Shown: piece after piece, positions 1 through 5,630 of the stretch
How positions within the stretch are numbered: position 1 is the first letter of the stretch
Layout of the letters: every line of letters begins with the position of its first letter
Origin: Treponema sp.
GTDB lineage: Bacteria; Spirochaetota; Spirochaetia; Treponematales; Breznakiellaceae
Assembly (NCBI GenBank): GCA_031254175.1
Contig: JAIRUY010000114.1
Span: 1 to 7,143 of the forward strand
Reading direction: 5' to 3'
DNA length: 7,143 bases
The notes under the pieces: model-generated
Told to the model about the DNA's origin: nothing
Seen by the model: the letters and a program-made list of their open reading frames with translations, nothing else
Databases searched by the model: none
Position numbers and translations under genes: made by a program

Positions 1-185
1 ACATACACAGGAATCCATGTTTTTCCGTTATAAACGGAAATGGTTCCGCCTACCATTTCGGGAATAATAGTGGAACAGCGGGAATAGGTTTTTATCATTT
101 TTCTTTCTCCCGATTTATTCAACTCCAACACCTTTTTATACAGGTTCTTGTCAATAAAAGGACCCTTCTTTACAGATCTTGACAT
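1..185 (-). CDS. rpsS: 30S ribosomal protein S19, 3' end cut by window edge
   Basis: Translating the minus strand from the ATG at 185-183 gives 61 residues beginning MSRSVKKGPFIDKNLYKKV and continuing with a segment containing KTYSRCSTIIPEMVG and YNGKTWIPVY. This is the S19 family signature. S19 is usually about 90-95 residues, so roughly the last third lies beyond the left edge. S19 binds 16S rRNA in the 30S head with S13. The start is supported by a purine-rich ribosome binding site (GGAAGGGAA) directly upstream. S19 follows L2 in the conserved S10 operon order, as it does here. The gap from the rplB stop is 74 nt, longer than is common, and holds a hairpin and a tiny ORF described separately. 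Confidence 0.97.
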   Translation of the reverse strand, partial: MSRSVKKGPFIDKNLYKKVLELNKSGERKMIKTYSRCSTIIPEMVGGTISVYNGKTWIPVY

Positions 186-200
186 ATTCCCTTCCAACTC

Positions 201-257
201 CTATTTGGCGCAGCCTGAAGACTGTGCATTATTATCGAACATGAAATAAAGTTTCAT
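201..257 (-). CDS. Possible 18-codon ORF filling the rplB-rpsS gap
   Basis: An ATG two nucleotides after the rplB stop opens an 18-residue frame, MKLYFMFDNNAQSSGCAK, ending in TAG 15 nt before the rpsS start. It occupies nearly all of the intergenic space. A weak AAGAAG ribosome binding site lies in the last rplB codons. Its start codon is inside the 5' arm of the hairpin at 239-259. An open run of this length is expected often by chance, so this is only a candidate. If translated, it could couple L2 to S19 translation. I know of no family for the peptide. Confidence 0.2.
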   Translation of the reverse strand: MKLYFMFDNNAQSSGCAK

Positions 258-259
258 GT
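239..259 (-). promoter_or_regulatory. 8-bp hairpin directly after the rplB stop
   Basis: The sequence ACATGAAA at 239-246 is the exact reverse complement of TTTCATGT at 252-259, with a 5-nt loop. In the mRNA it begins on the nucleotide right after the rplB stop codon. It has no GC-rich stem and no following U-run, so it is not a standard terminator. It could act as an RNA processing, stability or translation-coupling element between L2 and S19. Confidence 0.45.
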
Positions 260-1090
260 CTACTTCTTTTTACCCCGGCTTACAATAAACCGTGAAGACG
301 GTTTATGCTTTTTGCGGGTTTTAAATCCCTTTGTTGGCTTACCCCAGGGAGTAACAGGATGAATACCCTTGTTTCTTCCTTCGCCGCCACCGTGGGGGTG
401 ATCTACCGGATTCATTGCCATACCGCGGACTGAAGGGCGTACGCCTTTCCAGCGTTTACGGCCGGCCTTTCCCATTATTGTATTCATGTGATCTTCATTG
501 CCGACGCTGCCGATTGTCGCATAACATTTCTTGAATATCATACGCATCTCGCCTGATGGCAGTTTTACAGTAACATAATCTCCTTCCTTGGCGGCGACAA
601 GAGCGCCGGTTCCGGCGGAACGCACCAACTGTCCGCCCTTACCCAAAGTCATCTCTATGTTGTATACAGTAAATCCGAGAGGAATGTTTTCCAAAGGAAG
701 AGCGTTGCCCGGCTCAATGGAAGCATCCGGACCGCTTATAACGGTCGCGCCTACTTTTAATTCTTTTGGCGCGATAATGTAACGTTTCTCACCGTCTTTA
801 TAAAAAATCAGCGCAATATTAGAACTGCGGTTCGGATCATATTCAAGTGAGGCAACCTTACCGGGAACATTGAGTTTGTCCCGCCTGAAATCAATTTCAC
901 GGTAACGGCGCTTATGACCGCCGCCTTTGTGCCGGACGCTGATCCTTCCAAAAGAGTCGCGGCCGGAACCTTTTTTCTTTCCCTTTGTCAGATTTTTTTC
1001 CGGTTTCGCGCCTTTAGTTAAGTCTGAAAAATCAAGACTTGCCCATTGACGCATTCCGGGTGTAATCGGTTTGTATGTTTTAATACCCAT
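260..1090 (-). CDS. rplB: 50S ribosomal protein L2
   Basis: The 276-residue product matches L2 in length and motifs throughout. L2 binds 23S rRNA near the peptidyl transferase centre and is needed for subunit association and activity. The RNA-binding N-terminal half has SFGRISVRHKGGGHKRRYR at about residues 46-64. The C-terminal part has MNPVDHPHGGGEGRNKG, where the first histidine of HPH (about residue 231) corresponds to the conserved E. coli His229. The tail is Lys/Arg rich (SRGKKK). It starts 12 nt after the rplW stop, with a modest AAAGGCAG ribosome binding site overlapping that stop. It belongs to the rplC-rplD-rplW-rplB run and shows no truncation or missing key residue. Confidence 0.99.
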   Translation of the reverse strand: MGIKTYKPITPGMRQWASLDFSDLTKGAKPEKNLTKGKKKGSGRDSFGRISVRHKGGGHKRRYREIDFRRDKLNVPGKVASLEYDPNRSSNIALIFYKDGEKRYIIAPKELKVGATVISGPDASIEPGNALPLENIPLGFTVYNIEMTLGKGGQLVRSAGTGALVAAKEGDYVTVKLPSGEMRMIFKKCYATIGSVGNEDHMNTIMGKAGRKRWKGVRPSVRGMAMNPVDHPHGGGEGRNKGIHPVTPWGKPTKGFKTRKKHKPSSRFIVSRGKKK

Positions 1091-1102
1091 AAATATCTGC
1101 CT

Positions 1103-1390
1103 TTATACGCCTTCGAAGATTGAAATCTTCTCTTCTTTTGGAAGCCGGACAATTGCCTTTTTCCAAGTTGAAGTATACCCTTTGCGGTTACGCTGCCTTT
1201 TTGGTTTGCCGCCCACAACCATTGTCGTACAGGAAATGGGATGCACATTGAATAATTTGCTTACCGCTTCCTTAATTTGTGTTTTTGTAGCATTCTGGGC
1301 TACCTTAAAAACATACTTTCCTTCTTCGCGCAGTTGATTTGCCTTTTCGGAAAGCACCGGTTCAAGTAAAATATCTTCGTGGTACATCAT
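1103..1390 (-). CDS. rplW: 50S ribosomal protein L23
   Basis: The 95-residue product has the L23 pattern: an N-terminal helix with LEPVLSEKANQLREEGKYVFKV (about residues 9-30), then ATKTQIKEAVSKLFNV, and the basic loop GKPKRQRNRKGYTSTWKKAIVRL (about 61-83). L23 sits at the polypeptide exit tunnel and docks trigger factor and SRP. Its ATG overlaps the rplD stop as ATGA. A second ATG follows at once, so translation may begin at either. A strong GGAGG lies 7 nt before the first and 10 nt before the second, which slightly favours the first. The overlap implies translational coupling to L4. Confidence 0.98.
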   Translation of the reverse strand: MMYHEDILLEPVLSEKANQLREEGKYVFKVAQNATKTQIKEAVSKLFNVHPISCTTMVVGGKPKRQRNRKGYTSTWKKAIVRLPKEEKISIFEGV

Positions 1391-2040
1391 TTACCGGCCT
1401 CCTTCGCTCCACTATGAGCATCTTTATAAAACTCATTAAGATTTTTTGCGGCTGTTTCAAGCATAATCACTTGACGACCGTAGAACAGATCATGAGCACG
1501 CAGACGATTATAAGAAAGATAACTAAGCCATGGAATATTGGCCGCCGCGCGTTTGAGCATGGGGTCATCATCCTTTAGGACTAAAACAGTCCTTGTTCCA
1601 TATTCAAATTTTTCAAGCAGTTTTGCCAGATCTTTTGTTTTGCCGGATTCTACTGAAAAATCTTCGATAATTTTTAATGTATCGCTTTGGGCTTTTAAGC
1701 TAAGAATTGATTTAAGCGCCTGCCTCTTTGCTTTTTTTGGCATTGAATAAGAAAAATCTCTGGGTTTCGGTCCGAAGATTGTGCCGCCGCCTACAAGTAT
1801 TGGTGACTTTTTATCACCTCTTCTGGCGCGGCCGGTGCCTTTTTGTTTATACGGTCTTGCGTTTGAACCGTGAACTTCGGCGCGGCCTTTTGTGCAGGCA
1901 TTCCCCTGCCGTTTGTTGGCAAGTTCATTATTTATTGCGTACCAAATCAAATCCTCATTAACAGGCAGGCCGAAAACTGCATCATCCAGAGTAATGGTAC
2001 GAAGTTCTTTTCCTTCTTTTGAATACACTTTACAGTTCAT
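1387..2040 (-). CDS. rplD: 50S ribosomal protein L4
   Basis: The 217-residue product is a normal-length L4. The extended loop that reaches the exit tunnel constriction is recognisable at about residues 55-98, including HGSNARPYKQKGTGRARRG and GGGTIFGPKPRDF. A globular Rossmann-like domain follows. L4 is an early-assembly 23S rRNA-binding protein, and in E. coli it also represses the S10 operon through the S10 leader. Whether that applies here is unknown; in this cluster tuf precedes rpsJ and there is no obvious E. coli-like leader. The start lies 3 nt after the rplC stop, with an AAAGGA ribosome binding site inside the rplC end. Its stop overlaps the rplW start. Confidence 0.98.
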   Translation of the reverse strand: MNCKVYSKEGKELRTITLDDAVFGLPVNEDLIWYAINNELANKRQGNACTKGRAEVHGSNARPYKQKGTGRARRGDKKSPILVGGGTIFGPKPRDFSYSMPKKAKRQALKSILSLKAQSDTLKIIEDFSVESGKTKDLAKLLEKFEYGTRTVLVLKDDDPMLKRAAANIPWLSYLSYNRLRAHDLFYGRQVIMLETAAKNLNEFYKDAHSGAKEAGK

Positions 2041-2043
2041 CGT

Positions 2044-2670
2044 TTACCGTCCTTTCTTGACCGCAGAGCGGACAAAAACCAAACTCTTATTTATGCCAGG
2101 AACAGCGCCCCTGACCATAAGAAGTTGTTTTTCGGAATCTATTTTTACTACTCTAAGGCTTAACATTGTTACCTTTTCACGTCCCATGCGGCCAGGCAAT
2201 TTCCTGTTTTTAAAAGTCCTTCCGGGATATGTATTCTGGCCTGTAGACCCCGGTTCACGGTGGAATTTTGAGCCGTGTGTTTTGCGTCCTCCGCCGAAAC
2301 CGTAACGTCTTACAACACCCTGAAAACCCTTACCCTTAGAAATGCCCGAAACATCAACATATCTGATGCCTTCCAGCACTTCTACTCCAAGAGTATCTCC
2401 CACAGCTACTTCTTTTTCAAAATCGCGTAATTCGCGAATACGTTTCTTTGGCTGGATATCCTCAGGGAACTGTCCGGCACGGGATTTTGTTACACGATTT
2501 TTCTTTGCATCGTCTATTCCAACAACTATAGCCGCGTAACCGTCCGCATCCTTCGTTTTTTTTCCGATAACAACGTTTGGATCAAAACGCATCACTGTTA
2601 CCGGCAGCAAATTCCCGGCATCATCAAATATTTGAGTCATCCCAACTTTTCTGGCATAAAGCCCTAACAT
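2044..2670 (-). CDS. rplC: 50S ribosomal protein L3
   Basis: The 208-residue product begins MLGLYARKVGMTQIF, the typical bacterial L3 start. The conserved central loop that approaches the peptidyl transferase centre spans about residues 135-163, with HREPGSTGQNTYPGRTFKN and GRMG. Gln145 in TGQN corresponds to the glutamine methylated by PrmB in E. coli L3. L3 starts 50S assembly together with L24. The ribosome binding site GGAG is 7 nt before the ATG. Upstream is a 79-nt gap from rpsJ, the loosest joint inside the S10-type part; downstream rplD follows after 3 nt. Confidence 0.98.
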   Translation of the reverse strand: MLGLYARKVGMTQIFDDAGNLLPVTVMRFDPNVVIGKKTKDADGYAAIVVGIDDAKKNRVTKSRAGQFPEDIQPKKRIRELRDFEKEVAVGDTLGVEVLEGIRYVDVSGISKGKGFQGVVRRYGFGGGRKTHGSKFHREPGSTGQNTYPGRTFKNRKLPGRMGREKVTMLSLRVVKIDSEKQLLMVRGAVPGINKSLVFVRSAVKKGR

Positions 2671-2702
2671 TGCAGTACTCCATTTAGTCGCACGTTATTC
2701 AG

Positions 2703-2731
2703 CCCCGGCATTTAAAAAGCAATCTGCCCGG
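2703..2731 (-). promoter_or_regulatory. Weak imperfect stem in the rpsJ-rplC gap
   Basis: In mRNA sense, CCGGGCA and TGCCGGG lie 15 nt apart and can pair at six of seven positions with one internal G-G mismatch. No U-run follows. This is the only structure I see in the 79-nt gap between S10 and L3. It could be chance. Confidence 0.2.
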
Positions 2732-2749
2732 ACAAAACCGTCTGCGTTT

Positions 2750-3058
2750 TTATTGTTTGATCTCCACATCCACACCGGCTGGGAGCTCAAGTTTCATCAA
2801 AGAATCCATAACTTCCGCGGAGGGATTAATTATGTCGATCAATCGTTTATGAGTCCGCATCTCAAATTGTTCGCGGCTCTTTTTGTTAACATGCGGTGAA
2901 CGCAATACCGTCACCTTGTTAATTCTGGTCGGCAGCGGGATCGGACCTGTCACTTTAGCTCCGGCTTTTCTTACTGCCGTAGCGATAGATTTTGCGCTCT
3001 GATCAATCAACTCAACATCGAAGCCGCGCAGTCTTACGCGAATTCCTTCCTTTGCCAT
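2750..3058 (-). CDS. rpsJ: 30S ribosomal protein S10
   Basis: From the ATG at 3058-3056 the product is 102 residues, the usual S10 length, starting MAKEGIRVRLRGFDVELIDQ. The conserved PIPLPTRINKVTVLRSPHVN (about residues 39-58) and the SREQFEMRTHKRLIDI segment (61-76) identify it. S10 is a 30S head protein and also the NusE partner of NusB in antitermination. A longer in-frame reading from a GTG at 3082 is possible but would begin inside a hairpin and add eight residues foreign to the family. GGAGG lies 4 nt before the chosen ATG. Another ATG sits immediately upstream, but at only 1 nt from GGAGG. Confidence 0.97.
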   Translation of the reverse strand: MAKEGIRVRLRGFDVELIDQSAKSIATAVRKAGAKVTGPIPLPTRINKVTVLRSPHVNKKSREQFEMRTHKRLIDIINPSAEVMDSLMKLELPAGVDVEIKQ

Positions 3059-3075
3059 CATTCCTCCAAAACAAT

Positions 3076-3101
3076 CCAGCACCTAAATTCTTAGGTGCCG
3101 G
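3076..3101 (-). terminator. Terminator-like hairpin between tuf and rpsJ
   Basis: In mRNA sense CCGGCACCTAA pairs with TTAGGTGCTGG over 11 bp (ten Watson-Crick pairs plus one G-U) around a GAAT loop. It is followed by ATTGTTTT, an imperfect U-tract that runs straight into the GGAGG of rpsJ. Such an arrangement could stop part of the transcripts after tuf, giving EF-Tu excess over ribosomal proteins, or could influence rpsJ translation. The weak U-tract argues for partial rather than full termination, since seven or more ribosomal genes lie downstream with no clear promoter in the gap. Confidence 0.6.
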
Positions 3102-3111
3102 AAAATCCCTC

Positions 3112-4302
3112 TTATTCGATAATTTCGGTAACTGTACCGGAGGCTACTGTTTTGCCGCCCTCACGGATAGCAAAACGAAGACCTTTTTCCATTGCTATCG
3201 GATGAATCAACTCGCCGATAACTTCGGAATTGTCGCCGGGCATGACCATTTCTTTACCTTCAGGAAGTTTAACTGTTCCCGTGATGTCTGTAGTTCTGAA
3301 ATAGAACTGCGGCCTGTAACCGGTAAAGAACGGACTGTGTCTTCCGCCTTCTTCTTTGGACAGACAGTAAATCTGGCCCTTAAATTTGTTGTGAGGCTGA
3401 ATTGAACCGGGTTTCGCAAGAACTTGCCCTCTTTCAACTTCTTTTTTATCAACACCGCGAAGAAGAGTACCTACGTTATCGCCGGCCTGCGCTTCGTCAA
3501 GTAGTTTATTGAACATTTCAATACCGGTAATAACTGTTTTCTTTGTGGGTTTGATACCGACAATCTCAACTTCTTCGTTGAGTTTAAGAATACCGCGTTC
3601 TACCTTGCCGGTAACAACTGTACCTCTTCCCTGAATGGTAAATACGTCTTCAATCGGCATAATAAACGGCTTGTCCGAGTCGCGCTGCGGATCGGGGAAA
3701 TAACTGTCCATTGCGGTAAGCAGTTCCTCAATACATTTTTGCGCTTCGGGATTGTCCGGCTCTGACATTGCTCTAAAGCCCGAACCTTTGATGATTGGGG
3801 TCTTGTCGCCGGGGAAACCGTTAGCTGTAAGAACATCCTTTACTTCTTCTTCGACCAGTTCAACAAGATCGGGATCGTCAAGAAGATCGATTTTGTTGAG
3901 AAATACAATCATGTGGGGAACGCCGACCTGACGGGCGAGAATAATGTGCTCGCGGGTCTGGGGCATAACAGAATCTGGCGCTGAGACAACAAGAATAGCG
4001 CCGTCCATCTGGGCAGCGCCTGTGATCATGTTTTTGATATAGTCGGCGTGTCCCGGGCAGTCGATGTGCGCATAATGGCGTTTATCCGACTGATACTCAA
4101 GGTGGCGGGTATTGATTGTAATACCGCGGGCTTTTTCTTCCGGAGCATTGTCGATTTGGTCGTAACTCATTACCTTGTCGCCGAATTTTCTGGCACAGTG
4201 CGCGGTAATAGCCGCAGAAAGAGTGGTCTTACCGTGATCAACGTGACCAATCGTTCCGACATTCATGTGGATCTTGGTTCTATTAAATTTATCCTTTGCC
4301 AT
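3112..4302 (-). CDS. tuf: Translation elongation factor EF-Tu
   Basis: The 396-residue GTPase carries aminoacyl-tRNA to the ribosomal A site. The GTP-binding domain shows the P-loop GHVDHGKT (19-26), switch I RGITINT with Thr62, DCPGHADY (81-88) with the catalytic histidine at 85, NKID (136-139) and the G5 segment GSG at 173-175, where GSA is more usual. Domains 2 and 3 follow from about residue 210, including GRGTVVTGKVERG and the KEEGGRHSPFFTGYRPQFYFRTTD stretch. Length is within two residues of the E. coli protein. TAAGGAGG precedes the ATG by about 7 nt. Upstream is a 315-nt gap from rpsG with its own candidate promoter; downstream a terminator-like hairpin separates it from rpsJ. Both suggest partly independent expression. 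Confidence 0.99.
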   Translation of the reverse strand: MAKDKFNRTKIHMNVGTIGHVDHGKTTLSAAITAHCARKFGDKVMSYDQIDNAPEEKARGITINTRHLEYQSDKRHYAHIDCPGHADYIKNMITGAAQMDGAILVVSAPDSVMPQTREHIILARQVGVPHMIVFLNKIDLLDDPDLVELVEEEVKDVLTANGFPGDKTPIIKGSGFRAMSEPDNPEAQKCIEELLTAMDSYFPDPQRDSDKPFIMPIEDVFTIQGRGTVVTGKVERGILKLNEEVEIVGIKPTKKTVITGIEMFNKLLDEAQAGDNVGTLLRGVDKKEVERGQVLAKPGSIQPHNKFKGQIYCLSKEEGGRHSPFFTGYRPQFYFRTTDITGTVKLPEGKEMVMPGDNSEVIGELIHPIAMEKGLRFAIREGGKTVASGTVTEIIE

Positions 4303-4391
4303 TTTGTGTCCTCCTTAATGGGCACTTATAATACTCTATATGCTAAATCCGCGCCTAATCACATAACCAACGGTGCGTGGCCAGACGGCGA

Positions 4392-4420
4392 AATATCATA
4401 AATGAGGGGGAAACGATCAA
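4392..4420 (-). promoter_or_regulatory. Candidate tuf promoter
   Basis: In the minus strand TTGATC (4420-4415) and GATATT (4397-4392) are separated by 17 nt and match the sigma-70 consensus at eight of twelve positions. Transcription would begin near 4385, giving a tuf leader of about 80 nt. An alternative TATTAT at 4333-4328 is too close to the ribosome binding site to be preferred. This is prediction only. Confidence 0.35.
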
Positions 4421-4424
4421 TGCA

Positions 4425-4457
4425 CTAAAAACATTGTCTGCGGAAAAATATCCACAT
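4425..4457 (-). CDS. Possible 10-codon leader ORF upstream of tuf
   Basis: ATG at 4457-4455 opens a 10-residue frame (MWIFFRRQCF) that ends in TAG. AGGTGG lies 5 nt before the ATG, a plausible ribosome binding site, and part of it is in the outer stem of the hairpin at 4465-4525. The frame is very short and could be chance. It would only be expressed on transcripts reading through from rpsG, because the candidate tuf promoter lies downstream of it. Confidence 0.15.
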   Translation of the reverse strand: MWIFFRRQCF

Positions 4458-4464
4458 TCGTTCC

Positions 4465-4525
4465 ACCTGTCTCATCTTGTGATAAATAATCACAAGATGA
4501 GCGGTTTGGACGTAGTGTCACAGGT
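4465..4525 (-). promoter_or_regulatory. Perfect 13-bp hairpin with 6-bp outer stem upstream of tuf
   Basis: CTCATCTTGTGAT (4471-4483) and ATCACAAGATGAG (4489-4501) are exact reverse complements around a 5-nt loop. Directly outside, ACCTGT (4465-4470) can pair with ACAGGT (4520-4525), leaving an 18-nt bulge on one side. There is no U-run on either strand, so a classic intrinsic terminator is unlikely. It may be an RNA element in the rpsG-tuf read-through transcript or a DNA dyad bound by a protein. The dyad is too long and exact to be ordinary background. Confidence 0.65.
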
Positions 4526-4596
4526 ACAACTAAACCTAAGCCAACTACTATTCATGGAATTTTGTAAGCTATCATTGGATAACACAAAATATCCTA

Positions 4597-4619
4597 AAGC
4601 AAAAGCTGCGCCTTTGCTT
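4597..4619 (-). promoter_or_regulatory. Small hairpin over the rpsG stop codon
   Basis: In mRNA sense AAGCAAA, beginning inside the rpsG stop codon, pairs exactly with TTTGCTT. One G-U and one G-C pair extend the stem to 9 bp around a 5-nt loop. The U-rich stretch afterwards (TAGGATATTTT) is broken, so it is at best a weak terminator or a 3'-end stabiliser for the rpsL-rpsG transcript. Confidence 0.35.
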
Positions 4620-5088
4620 ACCATCTATAATGTGCGAAGGCTTTATTTGCCTCGGCCATCTTATGCGTGTCTTCCTTCTTTTTGAAGGCGGTTCCAGTGT
4701 TATTATACGCATCCAGGAGTTCCGCCGCAAGACGGTCTCCCATGCCTTTTCCTGAACGGGCGCGTGCAGCGCTGATAATCCAGCGCATCCCCAAGGCTTC
4801 CCGCCTGGTGTCACGAATCTCAACAGGAACCTGATAAGTCGCCCCGCCTACGCGCCGGGACTTGACTTCTATTACCGGTTTAACATTATCTAAAGCTTTG
4901 AGAAAAACTTCAAGGGGTTCTTTTTCTGTTTTTGACTGAAGAGTCTCAAGCGCGTCATGAACAATGCGCAAGCCTAAAGCACGTTTGCCTTCCCACATCA
5001 TTCTGTTAACAAACTTGGAAATAACAATACTGTTGTATTTGGGATCCGGCAGGATCCCCCGATCTATCGTTTTTTTCTTTCTTCCCAT
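4618..5088 (-). CDS. rpsG: 30S ribosomal protein S7
   Basis: The 156-residue product is a full-length S7, the primary organiser of the 30S head that contacts the E-site tRNA. Family landmarks are the start MGRKKKTIDRGILPDPKYNS, the KFVNRMMWEGKR stretch (25-36), KALDNVKPVIEVKSRRVGG (64-82), YQVPVEI (85-91) and the C-terminal helix with THKMAEANKAFAHYRW. It follows rpsL after only 9 nt, with AAGG overlapping the rpsL stop. In E. coli the S7 autoregulatory target lies in a much longer S12-S7 spacer; here that spacer has no room for such a structure, so any S7 feedback must work elsewhere. Confidence 0.99.
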   Translation of the reverse strand: MGRKKKTIDRGILPDPKYNSIVISKFVNRMMWEGKRALGLRIVHDALETLQSKTEKEPLEVFLKALDNVKPVIEVKSRRVGGATYQVPVEIRDTRREALGMRWIISAARARSGKGMGDRLAAELLDAYNNTGTAFKKKEDTHKMAEANKAFAHYRW

Positions 5089-5097
5089 ATATATACC

Positions 5098-5472
5098 TTA
5101 AGCCTTCGGCCTTTTTGCGCCGTATTTTGACCGGCCGCGTTTGCGGTCTGTCACGCCTAATGTATCTTTTGCTCCGCGAACAATGTGATACCTTACACCG
5201 GGGAGGTCTTTAACGCGTCCGCCCCTGACTAATACTACAGAGTGTTCCTGTAAATTGTGGCCAATTCCGGGAATATAGGCGGTTACTTCGGTTCCGTGGG
5301 AAAGGCGCACACGAGCTACTTTCCGGAGGGCTGAATTGGGCTTTTTCGGCGTTACAGTCATTACACGAGTGCAAACTCCCCTCTTCTGAGGGCAGGACTT
5401 TAAAGCCGGAGATTTCGTCTTGGTAGTAACCTTTTGCCGTCCAAAACGAACCAATTGGTTAATAGTAGGCAT
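5098..5472 (-). CDS. rpsL: 30S ribosomal protein S12
   Basis: The 124-residue product is a normal S12, which helps monitor codon-anticodon pairing in the decoding centre. It starts MPTINQLVRFGRQK and has CTRVMTVTPKKPNSALRKVARV (34-55) and the GRVKDLPGVRYH loop (85-96). Lys43, Lys44 and Lys88 are present, the unmutated state at positions where substitutions give streptomycin resistance in other bacteria. Asp89 is the residue methylthiolated by RimO in E. coli. AAGGAG lies 10 nt before the ATG. It is the first translation gene of the block; rpsG follows after 9 nt. Confidence 0.99.
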   Translation of the reverse strand: MPTINQLVRFGRQKVTTKTKSPALKSCPQKRGVCTRVMTVTPKKPNSALRKVARVRLSHGTEVTAYIPGIGHNLQEHSVVLVRGGRVKDLPGVRYHIVRGAKDTLGVTDRKRGRSKYGAKRPKA

Positions 5473-5630
5473 TCGTAAAAAACTCCTTAAAGTTACAGCC
5501 TGCCAAAAAAATCCATTCCGGCGGCCAGTACAAAAATATCCAATCTAATTAAAACAAGAGGATAAGCTCAAATCTATAAAAAATGAAAAAAAAGTAAAGA
5601 GGTTTTGGGAAAAATTTATAAAAAATCATT
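5473..5630 (-). other. A/T-rich leader upstream of rpsL
   Basis: This 158-nt gap contains repeated A-tracts on the plus strand (T-tracts in the rpsL sense), the longest being eight bases at 5586-5593. Such tracts can bend DNA or act as UP-like elements for a strong ribosomal promoter. I see no clear GC-rich terminator for the upstream secreted-protein gene, so read-through into rpsL is possible. There is no ORF worth listing. Confidence 0.5.
5543..5571 (-). promoter_or_regulatory. Candidate rpsL promoter
   Basis: TTGAGC (5571-5566) and TTAGAT (5548-5543) on the minus strand are 17 nt apart and match sigma-70 consensus at seven of twelve positions. Transcription would start near 5536 and leave a leader of about 60 nt. 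The region upstream is rich in A- and T-tracts. The match is modest and other start points in this A/T-rich gap are possible. Confidence 0.3.

Larger units (their letters stand above)
4303..4617 (-). other. rpsG-tuf intergenic region (315 nt), structured, no convincing gene
   Basis: This is the longest gap in the translation block and occupies the place where fusA sits in the classical str operon. I see no fusA remnant and no tRNA. It holds, in transcription order, a small hairpin over the rpsG stop, a perfect 13-bp hairpin nested in a 6-bp outer stem, a 10-codon mini ORF, a candidate promoter and the tuf ribosome binding site. A minor 5-bp stem (GGATA/TATCC, 4577-4594) is also present. A plus-strand frame through it runs into the rpsG coding region and looks like chance. 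Confidence 0.7.

Noticed and set aside
588..782. Plus-strand frames opposite rplB and the other ribosomal genes
   Set aside because: They are antisense to firmly identified genes and have no family features.
3059..3082. Longer rpsJ product starting at the GTG at 3082
   Set aside because: It would begin within the hairpin stem, add eight residues absent from S10 and lack a good ribosome binding site, whereas the ATG at 3058 gives the standard 102 residues with GGAGG upstream.
4479..4493. CRP-like site TGTGA-N7-TCACA in the tuf upstream hairpin
   Set aside because: CRP/FNR sites of this type need a 6-nt spacer; here it is 7, and the symmetry extends well beyond the site as a 13-bp stem, so an RNA hairpin or another dyad fits better.
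4303..4617. tRNA gene between rpsG and tuf
   Set aside because: No cloverleaf, T-loop GTTCGA-type motif or acceptor stem could be found on either strand.
4377..4685. Plus-strand 102-codon frame across the rpsG-tuf gap
   Set aside because: It runs antisense into rpsG, passes through both arms of the hairpin, has no ribosome binding site and resembles no protein family.
5098..5472. Possible streptomycin-resistance changes in S12
   Set aside because: Lys43, Lys44 and Lys88 and the surrounding motifs are the unmutated residues.
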